Shown: one piece after another, positions 16,408 through 24,271 of the stretch
How the letters are laid out: each line of letters starts with the position of its first letter
How positions within the stretch are numbered: position 1 is the first letter of the stretch
Assembly (NCBI GenBank): GCA_036374795.1
Contig: DASUTC010000048.1
Coordinates: 1 to 37,686 of the forward strand
Length of the DNA: 37,686 nucleotides
Origin: Herpetosiphonaceae bacterium
GTDB lineage: Bacteria > Chloroflexota > Chloroflexia > Chloroflexales > Kallotenuaceae
Direction of reading: 5' to 3'
Notes under the pieces: generated by a model
What the model saw: the letters and a program-made list of their open reading frames with translations, nothing else
The model's database searches: none
What the model was told of the DNA's origin: nothing
Translations under genes and position numbers: made by a program

Positions 16408-16570
16408 GAGCAAAACCTCCTCGCCTATTCTCCGGCGACGCAATATATCTAGTGTAGATGTCGGCCTCTGCTGAGACATCCGGCAAAGGCGAAACAGAAG
16501 ATCGGTCTTTTGTCCAGGCAGGGTCGTCCCCGCCCATCGTCAACGGCATCGTGATCGGCATTCGGCGCAT
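16388..16570 (-). CDS. Small ORF (60 aa) overlapping the ABC ATPase start
   Basis: A 60-residue peptide of unknown function. Its ATG (16570) has an ideal GGAGG 5 nt upstream, and its end overlaps the ATPase gene by 20 nt in another frame, so ribosomes finishing it could restart on the ATPase. The peptide begins MRRMPITMPLTMGGDD, has a charged middle and ends GGFAHECCTR with a Cys pair. There is no membrane segment. It could be a leader peptide controlling the ATPase, a small structural protein or a peptide precursor. A strong ribosome site with no recognisable homology gives moderate confidence. Confidence 0.5.
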   Translation of the reverse strand: MRRMPITMPLTMGGDDPAWTKDRSSVSPLPDVSAEADIYTRYIASPENRRGGFAHECCTR

Positions 16571-16597
16571 GATGACCTCCTTACGGTTCGGGCGAAG

Positions 16598-16702
16598 CTA
16601 GCGCCGCAGCAAGCGGGCCAGCTTTGCCCAGAACGAACTCAGCCGCGAACGGTTTGGCCGTGCGGGACGATCTAGGCGTCCGTTTGGTTCTAGGATCAGC
16701 AT
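16598..16702 (-). CDS. Small ORF (34 aa), basic peptide at the head of the ABC/GNAT gene string
   Basis: A 34-residue peptide beginning MLILEPNGRLDR and ending SSFWAKLARLLRR. The ATG at 16702 has AGGAGG 5 nt upstream, as strong as any ribosome site in the window. It carries nine Arg/Lys against two acidic residues, and its last 14 residues would form a basic amphipathic helix. It ends 27 nt before the next small ORF. Possible roles are an arrest or attenuation leader peptide, a membrane-active peptide exported by the ABC system, or a chance ORF. No family is recognised. Confidence 0.5.
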   Translation of the reverse strand: MLILEPNGRLDRPARPNRSRLSSFWAKLARLLRR

Positions 16703-16794
16703 ACGGTCCTCCTGCTCAAAACAATGCCCTCAGGCTCTACGCATCAGTCTATCAGTCGATTGTGACAGCTACATTCACAGGCCTTCCACAAACA

Positions 16795-16869
16795 GATCGC
16801 CGTGGGTGGGTACCCACGGCGATCGATATAAACTAATCGACCGTGGGCTTTTCTTGGAGCCCACGGTCG
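16795..16869. promoter_or_regulatory. Two adjacent related hairpins with a shared CCGTGGG core
   Basis: The first hairpin has a perfect 13-bp stem (16795-16807 with 16812-16824) and a GGGT loop. The second has a perfect 11-bp stem (16838-16848 with 16859-16869) and a 10-nt loop. Both stems contain CCGTGGG on the left and CCCACGG on the right, with 13 nt between hairpins. They lie about 90 nt upstream of the 34-aa ORF start, in what is likely its leader or promoter region. Confidence 0.7.
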
Positions 16870-17307
16870 GAAACTATTGGTATGTGATGCTAGCGCATCA
16901 TACTCTAAGTCTCCGTCCTATGGGCACACTGCTCCCCTGGACACCAGCGAAAACGGGCGCGCAGGTGCGCATACGGAATCCCTGCGCGCAGATCGGGGCT
17001 GCGAAGGACACAGCACGGCTAACAGCAGAGCTGATGCCGCTGAGAAGCCAGGTGGTAATATGTCGCATCATGATGTTCATCATTGCTTCAGTTCCGTTAT
17101 TATGGGTTGCACATCTGGCAGTGTATCCTTCCAACTCGATTGCAAGCAGGAGCCTATACTTCAGGCCGCAGCCAGCATAGCATAGCCGCTCGTGCCGTGT
17201 CAAGGGGTTAATCGACGAATTTGCTGGCGATTTTGTACCTGTGTCTCCGTATTGGCTCTTTCCTTGCAGTGCCCAACACGGTACACTAGAGACATTGAGC
17301 TACCTGA

Positions 17308-17335
17308 TTGACGTGCAAGCGACCAAATATATAGC
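17308..17335 (+). promoter_or_regulatory. Promoter of the sigma factor gene
   Basis: TTGACG (17308-17313) and TATAGC (17330-17335) are spaced by 16 nt, about 60 nt before the sigma factor ATG. The -10 region is AT-rich, with an overlapping TATATA as an alternative. Confidence 0.5.
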
Positions 17336-17394
17336 TTTTTTATAAAGCGCGTATCTTTTTCCGCCGTGGAGCGGTTAGACAGTTGAGGGTGTGC

Positions 17395-17967
17395 ATGGAG
17401 CTTCCATCGGACGCGGACATCGTGTCCTTGGTACGCGGCGCACAATCGCACGATCCCCTTGCGTTTGATCGGCTATATGAACATTTTGCTGATCCGTTGT
17501 ACCGCTATTTTTATTATCGCTCCGGCGATCAGTATGTCGCCGAGGAGCTGGTCAGCGAAGTATTTCTGCGAATGGTCGAAGCGATTGTACAATTCCGCCT
17601 ACCGGAGCGCGCCCAGGCACGCGCGTTCAGCGGCTGGGTTTTTCGGATCGCCTACACCCGCCTGGTCGATTACTATCGGCAGCAGAAGCGCCAATCGGTT
17701 GAGCTGGATGAGTCGATCGCCGCACCCTTTTCCGCCGACGAGGTCGTCGACCGCTCTTTGGAGCACGAAGAGCTACGCGCGGCCATCCGGCAGCTGACGC
17801 CCGAACAGCAGCAGGTGGTGCTGCTGCGGTTTGTGGAGCGGCTTAGCACCGAAGAAGTAGCGACCATTACGGGCCAGACGATTGGAGCCGTCAAAGCGAT
17901 GCAGCATCGGGCGCTCAATGCGATGGCAAAGATGTTAGGAACTCCACGCAACACCCGCGAAGCGTAG
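17395..17967 (+). CDS. ECF-type RNA polymerase sigma factor
   Basis: A 190-aa alternative sigma factor. Region 2 covers about residues 15-95 (AFDRLYEHFADPLYRYFYYRSGD, then VAEELVSEVFLRM and the FSGWVFRIAYTRLVDYYR promoter-melting segment). Region 4 covers about 130-185 (RQLTPEQQQVVLLRFVERLSTEEVATITGQTIGAVKAMQHRAL, read with its helix-turn-helix). The ATG at 17395 has AGGG 5 nt upstream; an in-frame TTG four codons earlier is less likely. The membrane protein starting 16 nt downstream is the probable regulator. The target promoters are unknown; the divergent ABC/GNAT genes are candidates by position. Confidence 0.93.
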   Translation: MELPSDADIVSLVRGAQSHDPLAFDRLYEHFADPLYRYFYYRSGDQYVAEELVSEVFLRMVEAIVQFRLPERAQARAFSGWVFRIAYTRLVDYYRQQKRQSVELDESIAAPFSADEVVDRSLEHEELRAAIRQLTPEQQQVVLLRFVERLSTEEVATITGQTIGAVKAMQHRALNAMAKMLGTPRNTREA

Positions 17968-17983
17968 AGGCAGCGATGGTATT

Positions 17984-19264
17984 ATGATGCAGAATTGGCG
18001 ACTCACAGAGCGGCTTGATACGATCTTAGATCGATCGATCGACCGGCTGGACGAGGACACTCCAGAAGACATCGTACACGACTACCCACAGTCGGCCAAT
18101 CAGCTTGCTCCGATGCTCCACGTGGCGGATGCCCTGCGCGAGCTGGGGCGTGTCAAGATGCGACGCGCCGCGAAAGAGGTCGGTCGAGCACGGCTGCGGC
18201 AAGCAGTTCTGGCCCGGCAGCAGCGGCGGAGCGGCTGGTTCGGTGTGCCAGGCGGGCTGCGCATGGCGGCCTGGGCAGTGCTGTTCCTGGTTGTTTGCAT
18301 TGGTTCGTTATCGAGTATAACCGTTGTATCAGCACAAGCCCTACCGAACGAGCCGCTGTATGGCTGGAAGCGCACCAGCGAGCGAATCTGGCTGAGCATC
18401 CAGTCGAATCCTGAGCGCAAGATCGCGGTTTCGCTCGCCCTGGCGGATCGGCGCGTGGAAGAAATACGTCAGCTCCATCGACGATCGGGGTCGGTGAGCC
18501 GGGATGTGATTGTTCAGCTTCGGGCCGACTATATACGAACGCTCGAACTGATCGCCGCACTCCCAAACGACCAGGCGAAGCCGCTGCTTGAGCAGGCCCA
18601 CGCGCTTAGCGCGCAGCACGAGCAGGAGCTGATGGCGCTGGCCGAGCAGGCGACCGGCTCGCAGCAGCAGATGATCTTATCTGCGGTGCAGGCCAGCCAA
18701 TGGGTACAGAGCGCGACACCTGATGGTCCCGTCGTGCCGCCCACACCGATTCCCGCCGAGCCGAGTATGGGAGCGCCGCCGACGACGATCGAGCCGGGAT
18801 CGCCGGATGCGGCACCGAAGCTGCCACGGCCCAGCCCGAAGAACCCGCCGACGAGCGCGCCGATCGAGCCACCGGCGGCTGTCGCTCCGGGGGAACCGGC
18901 GGCACCCAAGCCGACGCAAGCGCCCGCGCCGCCCGCGCAGCCGGGGACCGATAGCCCACCGGCGGCACCCAAGCCGACGCAAGCGCCCGCGCCGCCCGCG
19001 CAGCCGGGAACCGATAGCCCGCCGGCAGCGCCACAGCCGACCGATGTGCCAGAGCCGCCCAAGACACAGCCGACCGACGCGCCGGTGCCGACGCAGCCCG
19101 GCCCACCGGATAACCCACCTGGGCAGGGCAATCCGCAGCCTCCGGGTCCGCCCAGCACGCCACCCGGCCAGGGCTATCCCCCGCCGGGATCGCCAAACGA
19201 ACCGCCGGGCAACCCTCAGCCGGGGCCGCCCGACGACCCGCCGGGGAAGGGCAAAGACAAGTAG
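17984..19264 (+). CDS. DUF5667-like membrane protein with Pro-rich tail, probable anti-sigma partner
   Basis: A 426-aa one-pass membrane protein. The cytoplasmic N-terminus (1-90) is helical and charged. A transmembrane segment lies at about 92-112 (AAWAVLFLVVCIGSLSSITVV). An external helical domain (about 113-235, LPNEPLYGWKRTSERIWLSI and on) is of the DUF5667 type. The last 190 residues are Pro/Gly/Ala-rich and low in complexity, with a 21-residue unit repeated twice. The gene is 16 nt after the sigma factor gene, the usual place for an anti-sigma factor, and sequestration of the sigma factor by its N-terminus is inferred. The Pro-rich tail probably spans or contacts the wall. Confidence 0.85.
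   Translation: MMQNWRLTERLDTILDRSIDRLDEDTPEDIVHDYPQSANQLAPMLHVADALRELGRVKMRRAAKEVGRARLRQAVLARQQRRSGWFGVPGGLRMAAWAVLFLVVCIGSLSSITVVSAQALPNEPLYGWKRTSERIWLSIQSNPERKIAVSLALADRRVEEIRQLHRRSGSVSRDVIVQLRADYIRTLELIAALPNDQAKPLLEQAHALSAQHEQELMALAEQATGSQQQMILSAVQASQWVQSATPDGPVVPPTPIPAEPSMGAPPTTIEPGSPDAAPKLPRPSPKNPPTSAPIEPPAAVAPGEPAAPKPTQAPAPPAQPGTDSPPAAPKPTQAPAPPAQPGTDSPPAAPQPTDVPEPPKTQPTDAPVPTQPGPPDNPPGQGNPQPPGPPSTPPGQGYPPPGSPNEPPGNPQPGPPDDPPGKGKDK
18895..19020 (+). repeat. Two tandem 63-bp repeats in the Pro-rich tail
   Basis: Units 18895-18957 and 18958-19020 are almost identical and encode AAPKPTQAPAPPAQPGTDSP-type 21-residue repeats. A partial third unit follows. Near identity at silent positions suggests a recent duplication by slippage, and copy number may vary between strains. 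Confidence 0.85.
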
Positions 19265-19278
19265 CCTATCAGATTATC

Positions 19279-19312
19279 GATCCGCCGCTCCTCGATCAAA
19301 GGGCGGCGGATC
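19279..19312. terminator. Intrinsic terminator between convergent genes
   Basis: GATCCGCCGC (19279-19288) pairs with GCGGCGGATC (19303-19312), followed by TGCTTTTA. It closes the sigma/anti-sigma operon and may also serve the opposite-strand gene ending at 19323. Confidence 0.8.
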
Positions 19313-19322
19313 TGCTTTTAGC

Positions 19323-20978
19323 TCAGCGCTTACGGCGAGCGGCGGCGATCAGCGCGGTACCGGCAGCGCCAACCGCCAGCCCTGCCAGACCCGGCCAGAT
19401 CCGAGATGGTCGCAGATCGCGGAGGACGACGCCCGCCGTGTTATAGCCCGACGCGGCGAAAACACCGCCGCCGGGATGGGTCGACGCGCCTGTCAGGTAC
19501 AGCCCGGCGATCTGCGGCACTTTATACGCCGATAGCTCAGGCAGGGGCCGGAAGCAAAACATCTGATCGAAGGACATCTCGACGTGCATCACGTTGCCGC
19601 GCAGCAGCCCCAGCTTACGCTCCAGCTCCAGCGGCGTCTGGATATAGCGATTGGTGATCGCGCCGCGCATATTGGGAGCGTAGCGGTAGACCACCTCCAG
19701 CAGCTTGTCGGCCTCCCGCTCGGCGATACGGTCCCAATCTTCGCCGCTGCTCAGCTCGTAGGGATGGTACTGCGCCCATACAAAGAGCGTATGCTTGCCC
19801 GGCGGCGCAACATCCGGGTCGATCGCCGAGAAAGTCATGGCGATGGCGGCTGGCGCGCGGGCCGGAATGCCGCGCCGGAAGTCTTCGTAGGCGCGATTGA
19901 GATACTCCAGCGAAGGACACAGCAGTTGCAGGCCATGATGGCTGAGATGCGGCTTCCCGCCCGACGGAGCGGCGATATAATCCGGCAGCGCGTCCGCAGC
20001 ACAGCGGATCGTCATGCCGAAGCCGTTGCCGACGCGAATCCGCTGCACGCGCTGCGCGAGATTGCCCGGCAGCTGGCCCGGACCAACCAGCTTGAGCAGC
20101 GTGGTCTGAATATGCGCGTTCGAGACGACGCAGCGCGCGGCGAGTACCTCGCCGCTCTGTAACTCCACGCCCCGCACGTTGCCGCCCTGAACTACGATCC
20201 GCTCGACTTCGGCATCCAGCCGCACCTCGCCGCCGTGGTGCTCGAAGCAGCGCTGCATCGCCTGGGTGAGCATGCCGGAGCCGCCGCGCGGATGCTTCGC
20301 GCCGCTGCGGTGGAGCATCGCGTGCCAGCCCGCGAAATCAGCCGTACCGATCTCGTCGGGCGGCGGTCCCGACTGTGCGGCCAGCCAGGCCAGCGCCGTG
20401 CGCATCGCATCGCTCTCGAACCACTCGGTGATCAACTGCCCGTACGAGGTAAAGATCTTGCGCAGCGTATCGAGCGAGCCGCCCATGCTGCCGTTCTCGG
20501 CGCGACTGAACTGGCCGGTCATCATCGTCGCGACAAGGTTGCCGGGCGTTGGCGGCTTCAGAAAGACCTTGAAGACGCCCTCGTTGATCGCGCCCCAGAA
20601 CTCGACAAAGCGCCGGTACGCTTCGGCATCGCGGGGCGAAACCTTTTCGATCGATGCGCAGGTCTTGTCGAGGTCGCGCCAGAACTCGATCGCGCCGGAG
20701 CCGTCGGGCAGCGGAAAGAACGCGAACGGGTCCATATCGATGTATTGGAGGCCGAAGCGCTCCAGCTCAAGGTCGCGGACGACCGGCGTGAGATGAATCA
20801 TGATATGCGCCGACGAGCCGACATCCATGCGGTAGCCGCCGAACATCGTCTCAGTACAGACCGCGCCGCCGACGATCGGACGACGCTCCAGCACCAGCAC
20901 GCGCAGACCGGCCTTTTGCAGATAGCAGGCGCAGGTCAGGCCGTTATGTCCACCACCGACCACAATCACATCGTACAT
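19323..20978 (-). CDS. FAD-dependent oxidoreductase of the phytoene desaturase/CrtO/PYROXD2 type
   Basis: A 551-aa flavoprotein. The dinucleotide-binding motif VVGGGHNGLTCACYLQKAG is at residues 6-24, and the C-terminal FAD motif is LYLTGASTHPGGGVFAASGYNTAG. The GGGHNG form and the length fit the branch holding carotenoid ketolase CrtO and human PYROXD2 rather than classical CrtI. The last 25 residues (IWPGLAGLAVGAAGTALIAA then basic residues) form a possible C-terminal membrane anchor. The start at 20978 has GGAG 6 nt upstream. No other carotenoid gene is nearby, so the substrate (carotenoid or another isoprenoid) cannot be settled. Confidence 0.87.
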   Translation of the reverse strand: MYDVIVVGGGHNGLTCACYLQKAGLRVLVLERRPIVGGAVCTETMFGGYRMDVGSSAHIMIHLTPVVRDLELERFGLQYIDMDPFAFFPLPDGSGAIEFWRDLDKTCASIEKVSPRDAEAYRRFVEFWGAINEGVFKVFLKPPTPGNLVATMMTGQFSRAENGSMGGSLDTLRKIFTSYGQLITEWFESDAMRTALAWLAAQSGPPPDEIGTADFAGWHAMLHRSGAKHPRGGSGMLTQAMQRCFEHHGGEVRLDAEVERIVVQGGNVRGVELQSGEVLAARCVVSNAHIQTTLLKLVGPGQLPGNLAQRVQRIRVGNGFGMTIRCAADALPDYIAAPSGGKPHLSHHGLQLLCPSLEYLNRAYEDFRRGIPARAPAAIAMTFSAIDPDVAPPGKHTLFVWAQYHPYELSSGEDWDRIAEREADKLLEVVYRYAPNMRGAITNRYIQTPLELERKLGLLRGNVMHVEMSFDQMFCFRPLPELSAYKVPQIAGLYLTGASTHPGGGVFAASGYNTAGVVLRDLRPSRIWPGLAGLAVGAAGTALIAAARRKR

Positions 20979-21034
20979 GCAGCGCTCCCGGCATCAAAAG
21001 CAGACCACCTCTTTTTGATTGTAGTCGAAAAGCA

Positions 21035-21060
21035 ACAGAGCGGGAGGATTCCCGCTCTGT
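21035..21060 (-). terminator. Intrinsic terminator after the GHL10 gene
   Basis: A perfect 11-bp stem (21035-21045 with 21050-21060) with a 4-nt loop. On the minus strand it is followed by TTGCTTTT. It lies 28 bp past the stop of the GHL10 gene. Confidence 0.8.
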
Positions 21061-21088
21061 GCCCTGGGCCAGATTGACGACCGACCGC

Positions 21089-23335
21089 TTACTCCCACGG
21101 AGCCGAGCCGTAGCGCCAGCGCCAGTAGTGCTGCCCGACGTTGCCCATCTCGACGCGATACTGCGCCGCGTTGGCGGGCGTGTAGGTCAGGACGCGCCGC
21201 TCGTAGACCTGGATCAGCACATCTCTGGGCTGTCCGCCGACGCTGACGCGCGCCCAGTAGGGCTCGGTGATCGGATAGCCCAGCGCAAAGACCCAATCGA
21301 CCGGCAGCGTCTTGAAGTAGTCGGCGAAGACATTAGGAATGTTATGGCCTAGCTCGTTGTTATAGACCGTGTTGCGCACGCCATAGCGCGTTAGCTCCTG
21401 ATTGAAGCCCAGCGAGCCATCGCGATTGATCGTCTGGGCGACCGTCGCGCCGACCGCCGGATTTGCGCGCCGATCGCCGTCGAGCGATGCGCGCTCCCGA
21501 AACGAGGCGTAGGTTGGGCTGTTCGGATCGTTGGGATCGCCCGCGACGGGCACGCTGGCGGGCGAGCGTGTGACGAACGCGCTATTGCCGATCTGGGCCT
21601 TGCCGCTGATCAGCTCTTTCGTCAGCAGGCCGTTGGTGACAAACCAGAGCTGGCTACGATCGCCGTTGGGATTCGTGATCTCCATACGGCTCTTGTCCCA
21701 GTACTGGACCAGCCGCTTGCCGCCGGGCGCTTCGGCATAGCGCTCGGTGCCGGTCGCGAACGACGTCGGCCCCCAGGTCCACGAGCGCGCGGCACGATTC
21801 TGAGCCACCGACAGATCGGTGCGGTTCCAGAGCGCGCCGAATGCGCTATCCGCGCCTGCTGGCGTCCACTCACCGGCGGGATCGCCCTGTGGGAAGGTCA
21901 TACGTAGAAACGCCACGCCGCCGGGACTGACCGTAAAGCTCGCGCCGACATCCGCGCCGCTGAGCGGATCGCGCAGCGTCAGGGAGTAGCCGCCGGGCGG
22001 CAGATCGACCGCGCCAAAGATGCCGTTTGCATCGGTCGTGGTGTGGCTATCGGGCTGGCCGTTGCCGCTGATCCGAATCGCCGTGTTCTCGGCTGAGGCG
22101 CCATTCACCAGCACATGGCCTAAAAGATGCCCGGTCGACGGCTGCGTCTTCCAGCCAAAGACCGGCGCGGGAGCGCTATCGCCCCACAGCTCGGCGCGCA
22201 ACCGATCGAGAAATCTGTTGCGGTCGCCGATGACGGGAATCGCATACGAGTAGAGCACCGTGCCGATACCCGCGCTCGCGCCACGGCGGATCTGCGCCAG
22301 ATTTTGATCGGCATTGTTGAGCCAGACGCCCACACCGATCGCCGCCGCGCGCCGCCCATGATTGTCGCGGACATAGTTGACCCAGCTATCGAACCAGGCT
22401 TGCTGCTGGCCGCCGTCTTCTTTGTCGTAGACCATCGGCACGACAAAATCGACGTAGCCCGCGTTGAGCCAGCCGTTCCAGTCTTGCAGCGTGCGCTTGA
22501 AGGGCGAGCTATTGGCGAAATCGCCGTTCTGCGGCCCCGCGCCCCAGGCAATCGCGGCGACGGAGAGCGCCATGCGCGGCTTGACGGCGTTCAGGTTGAG
22601 ATAGATACGCTTGACCAGCTTCGTCACCTGATCGCGCCGCCACTGCATCCACTGCGCATCTTCGGGCGCGGGCGTGTCGCTGCGGCCCGTGGCGGCCTGG
22701 AAGCGCGCCAGGCTGGTCGGGTTATAGCCAAAGCGCGGGCTGGGATAGCGGATATAGTCGAGGTGCAGGCCATCGAGGTCGTAGCGCCGCGCGAGATGCA
22801 TCAGCGCGTTGACGGTATACTCCGAGACGGCAGGATGACCGGGGTCAAGAAAATAGCTGCAATCGTTGGGAGCGGCGCACTCGCCCGCGCGACCGTCGAC
22901 GTCGCGGGTAAACCAGTTATTCCAGCCGGCTTTGTCGGGGCCGTGCTGGTACCACACGTGCGAGCGATTGGGCTGCTGATAGCCGTCCTTCCAGGCCGGC
23001 AGCGTGACGGCCCAGGCATGAACCTGCATGTTGCGGGCACGCGCCTGCGCGATCACATCGGCCAGGGCGTCGTAGCCGGGCTGCATATCGGCGGCGATCG
23101 GCTCGACGGTATCGCGGAAATAGCTATCGGCGCGGCGGCGGACCTGCACAAAGAGCGCGTTCGCGCCCGCGTGCTGGGCATCGGCGATCAGGCGGCGGGT
23201 CTGATCGGGCGTTTTGATCCCTTCGTGAAAGGCATCGACCCAAAAGCCGCGCAGCTGCGGCGTAGCGGCCTGGGTCGAGCGGGCAGGCAGGAGCAGACTA
23301 GCCAGGAGGACAAGAAATACCAGGATTCGGGGCAC
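21089..23335 (-). CDS. Secreted glycoside-hydrolase-like GHL10 protein
   Basis: A 748-aa exported protein. A signal peptide spans residues 1-23 (LVFLVLLASLLLPARSTQAA). Residues 26 to about 360 form a GHL10 (DUF187, PF02638-like) TIM barrel with RGFWVDAFHEG, LDGLHLDYIRYPSPRFG and VDFVVPMVYDKEDGG. Related proteins act on bacterial wall glycans or other polysaccharides; the substrate is unproven. A carboxypeptidase-regulatory-like beta domain follows (about 410-475). The C-terminal region of about 250 residues, with paired RYAEAPGGKRLVQYW and YWARVSVGG segments, resembles uncharacterised extracellular domains of Chloroflexota. The GTG at 23335 has GGAG 6 nt upstream. It is probably transcribed alone, with a terminator after it. 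Confidence 0.88.
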   Translation of the reverse strand: MPRILVFLVLLASLLLPARSTQAATPQLRGFWVDAFHEGIKTPDQTRRLIADAQHAGANALFVQVRRRADSYFRDTVEPIAADMQPGYDALADVIAQARARNMQVHAWAVTLPAWKDGYQQPNRSHVWYQHGPDKAGWNNWFTRDVDGRAGECAAPNDCSYFLDPGHPAVSEYTVNALMHLARRYDLDGLHLDYIRYPSPRFGYNPTSLARFQAATGRSDTPAPEDAQWMQWRRDQVTKLVKRIYLNLNAVKPRMALSVAAIAWGAGPQNGDFANSSPFKRTLQDWNGWLNAGYVDFVVPMVYDKEDGGQQQAWFDSWVNYVRDNHGRRAAAIGVGVWLNNADQNLAQIRRGASAGIGTVLYSYAIPVIGDRNRFLDRLRAELWGDSAPAPVFGWKTQPSTGHLLGHVLVNGASAENTAIRISGNGQPDSHTTTDANGIFGAVDLPPGGYSLTLRDPLSGADVGASFTVSPGGVAFLRMTFPQGDPAGEWTPAGADSAFGALWNRTDLSVAQNRAARSWTWGPTSFATGTERYAEAPGGKRLVQYWDKSRMEITNPNGDRSQLWFVTNGLLTKELISGKAQIGNSAFVTRSPASVPVAGDPNDPNSPTYASFRERASLDGDRRANPAVGATVAQTINRDGSLGFNQELTRYGVRNTVYNNELGHNIPNVFADYFKTLPVDWVFALGYPITEPYWARVSVGGQPRDVLIQVYERRVLTYTPANAAQYRVEMGNVGQHYWRWRYGSAPWE

Positions 23336-23588
23336 GTACGTCTCCTTCTACAGGCACAGAACGACAGTATCATCGGCAATCGCGCGATCATCACGAGATG
23401 ATCGCATGGTAGAGCAGCGCAGGAGATTGCACCTGCGCCAATTGTACTCATCGATCTCAGCCAAAAGAATGTGAAGTATATGACAATCGCGTTACGGAGT
23501 GGCACAATAGAGCTGAAGGGTCACACGGGCAATCGGCAGGAATTGTGCTATGATTAAAAACTGCATGAGGCCGTAGCAGGAGCAACGA

Positions 23589-24266
23589 ATGACTCAACTT
23601 CTTCTAATCCGCCATGCCGTCAACGACGTGATGAAAGCCAAGAAGCTGGCGGGTTGGATGCCCGACGTACATATCAACGAAGAAGGCCGTCAGCAGGCCG
23701 AGGCCATCGCCGAGCGGCTGCGCGATCTGCCAATCCGCGCGATCTACAGCTCGCCGCTGGATCGAACGCGCGAAACCGCCGAGCCGCTGGCGCGGGCGCT
23801 CAACCTTGAGGTTCAGCTCCGCGATGGATTGGGCGAGGTCCGGTACGGCGAGTGGACCGGCAAGTCGCTGGAAGAGCTCTCCAAGCTCGACGCCTGGAAA
23901 GTCGTACAGATCTATCCGAGCGGCATGCGCTTTCCGGGCGGCGAGGCGATCCGCGAAATGCAGGCGCGCATCGTGTCCGAGCTGGAGGCGATCAGCGCCG
24001 ATCATCCACGCGATATTGTCGCGATCTTCTCGCACGCCGACGTGATCAAGGCCGCGCTTGCTCACTACCTGGGTGTTCATTTAGACTTATTCCAGCGCAT
24101 CGTGATCAATCCCACGGCGGTAAGCGTCGTGCGGCTCTCGCCGTACGGGCCGCAGGTACTTCGCGTCAACGACGACGGCCCGCTGAAGCTGGAGCCGGAA
24201 AAAGAAGCGGTCAAAGAGCAAGTCGGGGGCGTCACCGTCGAAAAAGAAGAGCAACCACCACAATAA
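23589..24266 (+). CDS. Histidine phosphatase, phosphoglycerate mutase-like (MSMEG_4193 type)
   Basis: A 225-aa member of the histidine phosphatase superfamily. The catalytic RH pair is R8-H9 in LLLIRHAVND (Ala replaces the usual Gly after His). The SSPLDRTRETAEPLA motif, the acidic residue in EVRYGEWTG and the second His in IFSHADVIKAALAHYL complete the site. The C-terminus is a charged tail. AGGAG lies 6 nt before the ATG. With the next two genes it forms a trio also found in Actinobacteria (TIGR03848, TIGR03847, TIGR03843 families; in M. tuberculosis Rv2135c-Rv2133c, as I recall). The substrate of this branch is unknown. Confidence 0.9.
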   Translation: MTQLLLIRHAVNDVMKAKKLAGWMPDVHINEEGRQQAEAIAERLRDLPIRAIYSSPLDRTRETAEPLARALNLEVQLRDGLGEVRYGEWTGKSLEELSKLDAWKVVQIYPSGMRFPGGEAIREMQARIVSELEAISADHPRDIVAIFSHADVIKAALAHYLGVHLDLFQRIVINPTAVSVVRLSPYGPQVLRVNDDGPLKLEPEKEAVKEQVGGVTVEKEEQPPQ

Positions 24267-24271
24267 TGTGT

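Larger units (their letters stand above)
16703..17394. other. Gene-free region between the ABC/GNAT string and the sigma factor gene
   Basis: About 690 bp with lower GC than the genes on either side. No open frame in it has a ribosome site or recognisable protein. It contains the two related hairpins (16795-16869), a 9-bp hairpin GCGCGCAGG/CCTGCGCGC (16957-16965 with 16981-16989), the sigma factor promoter (17308-17335), and presumably the promoter of the divergent minus-strand genes, which I could not place. Confidence 0.6.

Noticed and set aside
16408-16479. ABC ATPase start at 16479
   Set aside because: There is no ribosome site before that ATG; the ATG at 16407 has GGAGG at 8 nt, and the upstream segment belongs to the 60-aa ORF in another frame.
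16806-17203. Open frames of 100-124 codons in the gene-free region
   Set aside because: They lack ribosome sites, have no domain and run through hairpins; base composition is unlike coding DNA here.
18028-18043. GATCGATCGATCG run as a binding site or repeat
   Set aside because: It lies inside a coding region and fits normal codons for Asp/Arg/Ser in this GATCG-rich genome.
22127-23401. A 424-codon plus-strand frame opposite the GHL10 gene
   Set aside because: Antisense shadow with no ribosome site or recognisable domain. The same applies to long frames opposite the M20 peptidase (34263-35444), the double-GNAT genes (10490-11527) and eno (30926-32017).
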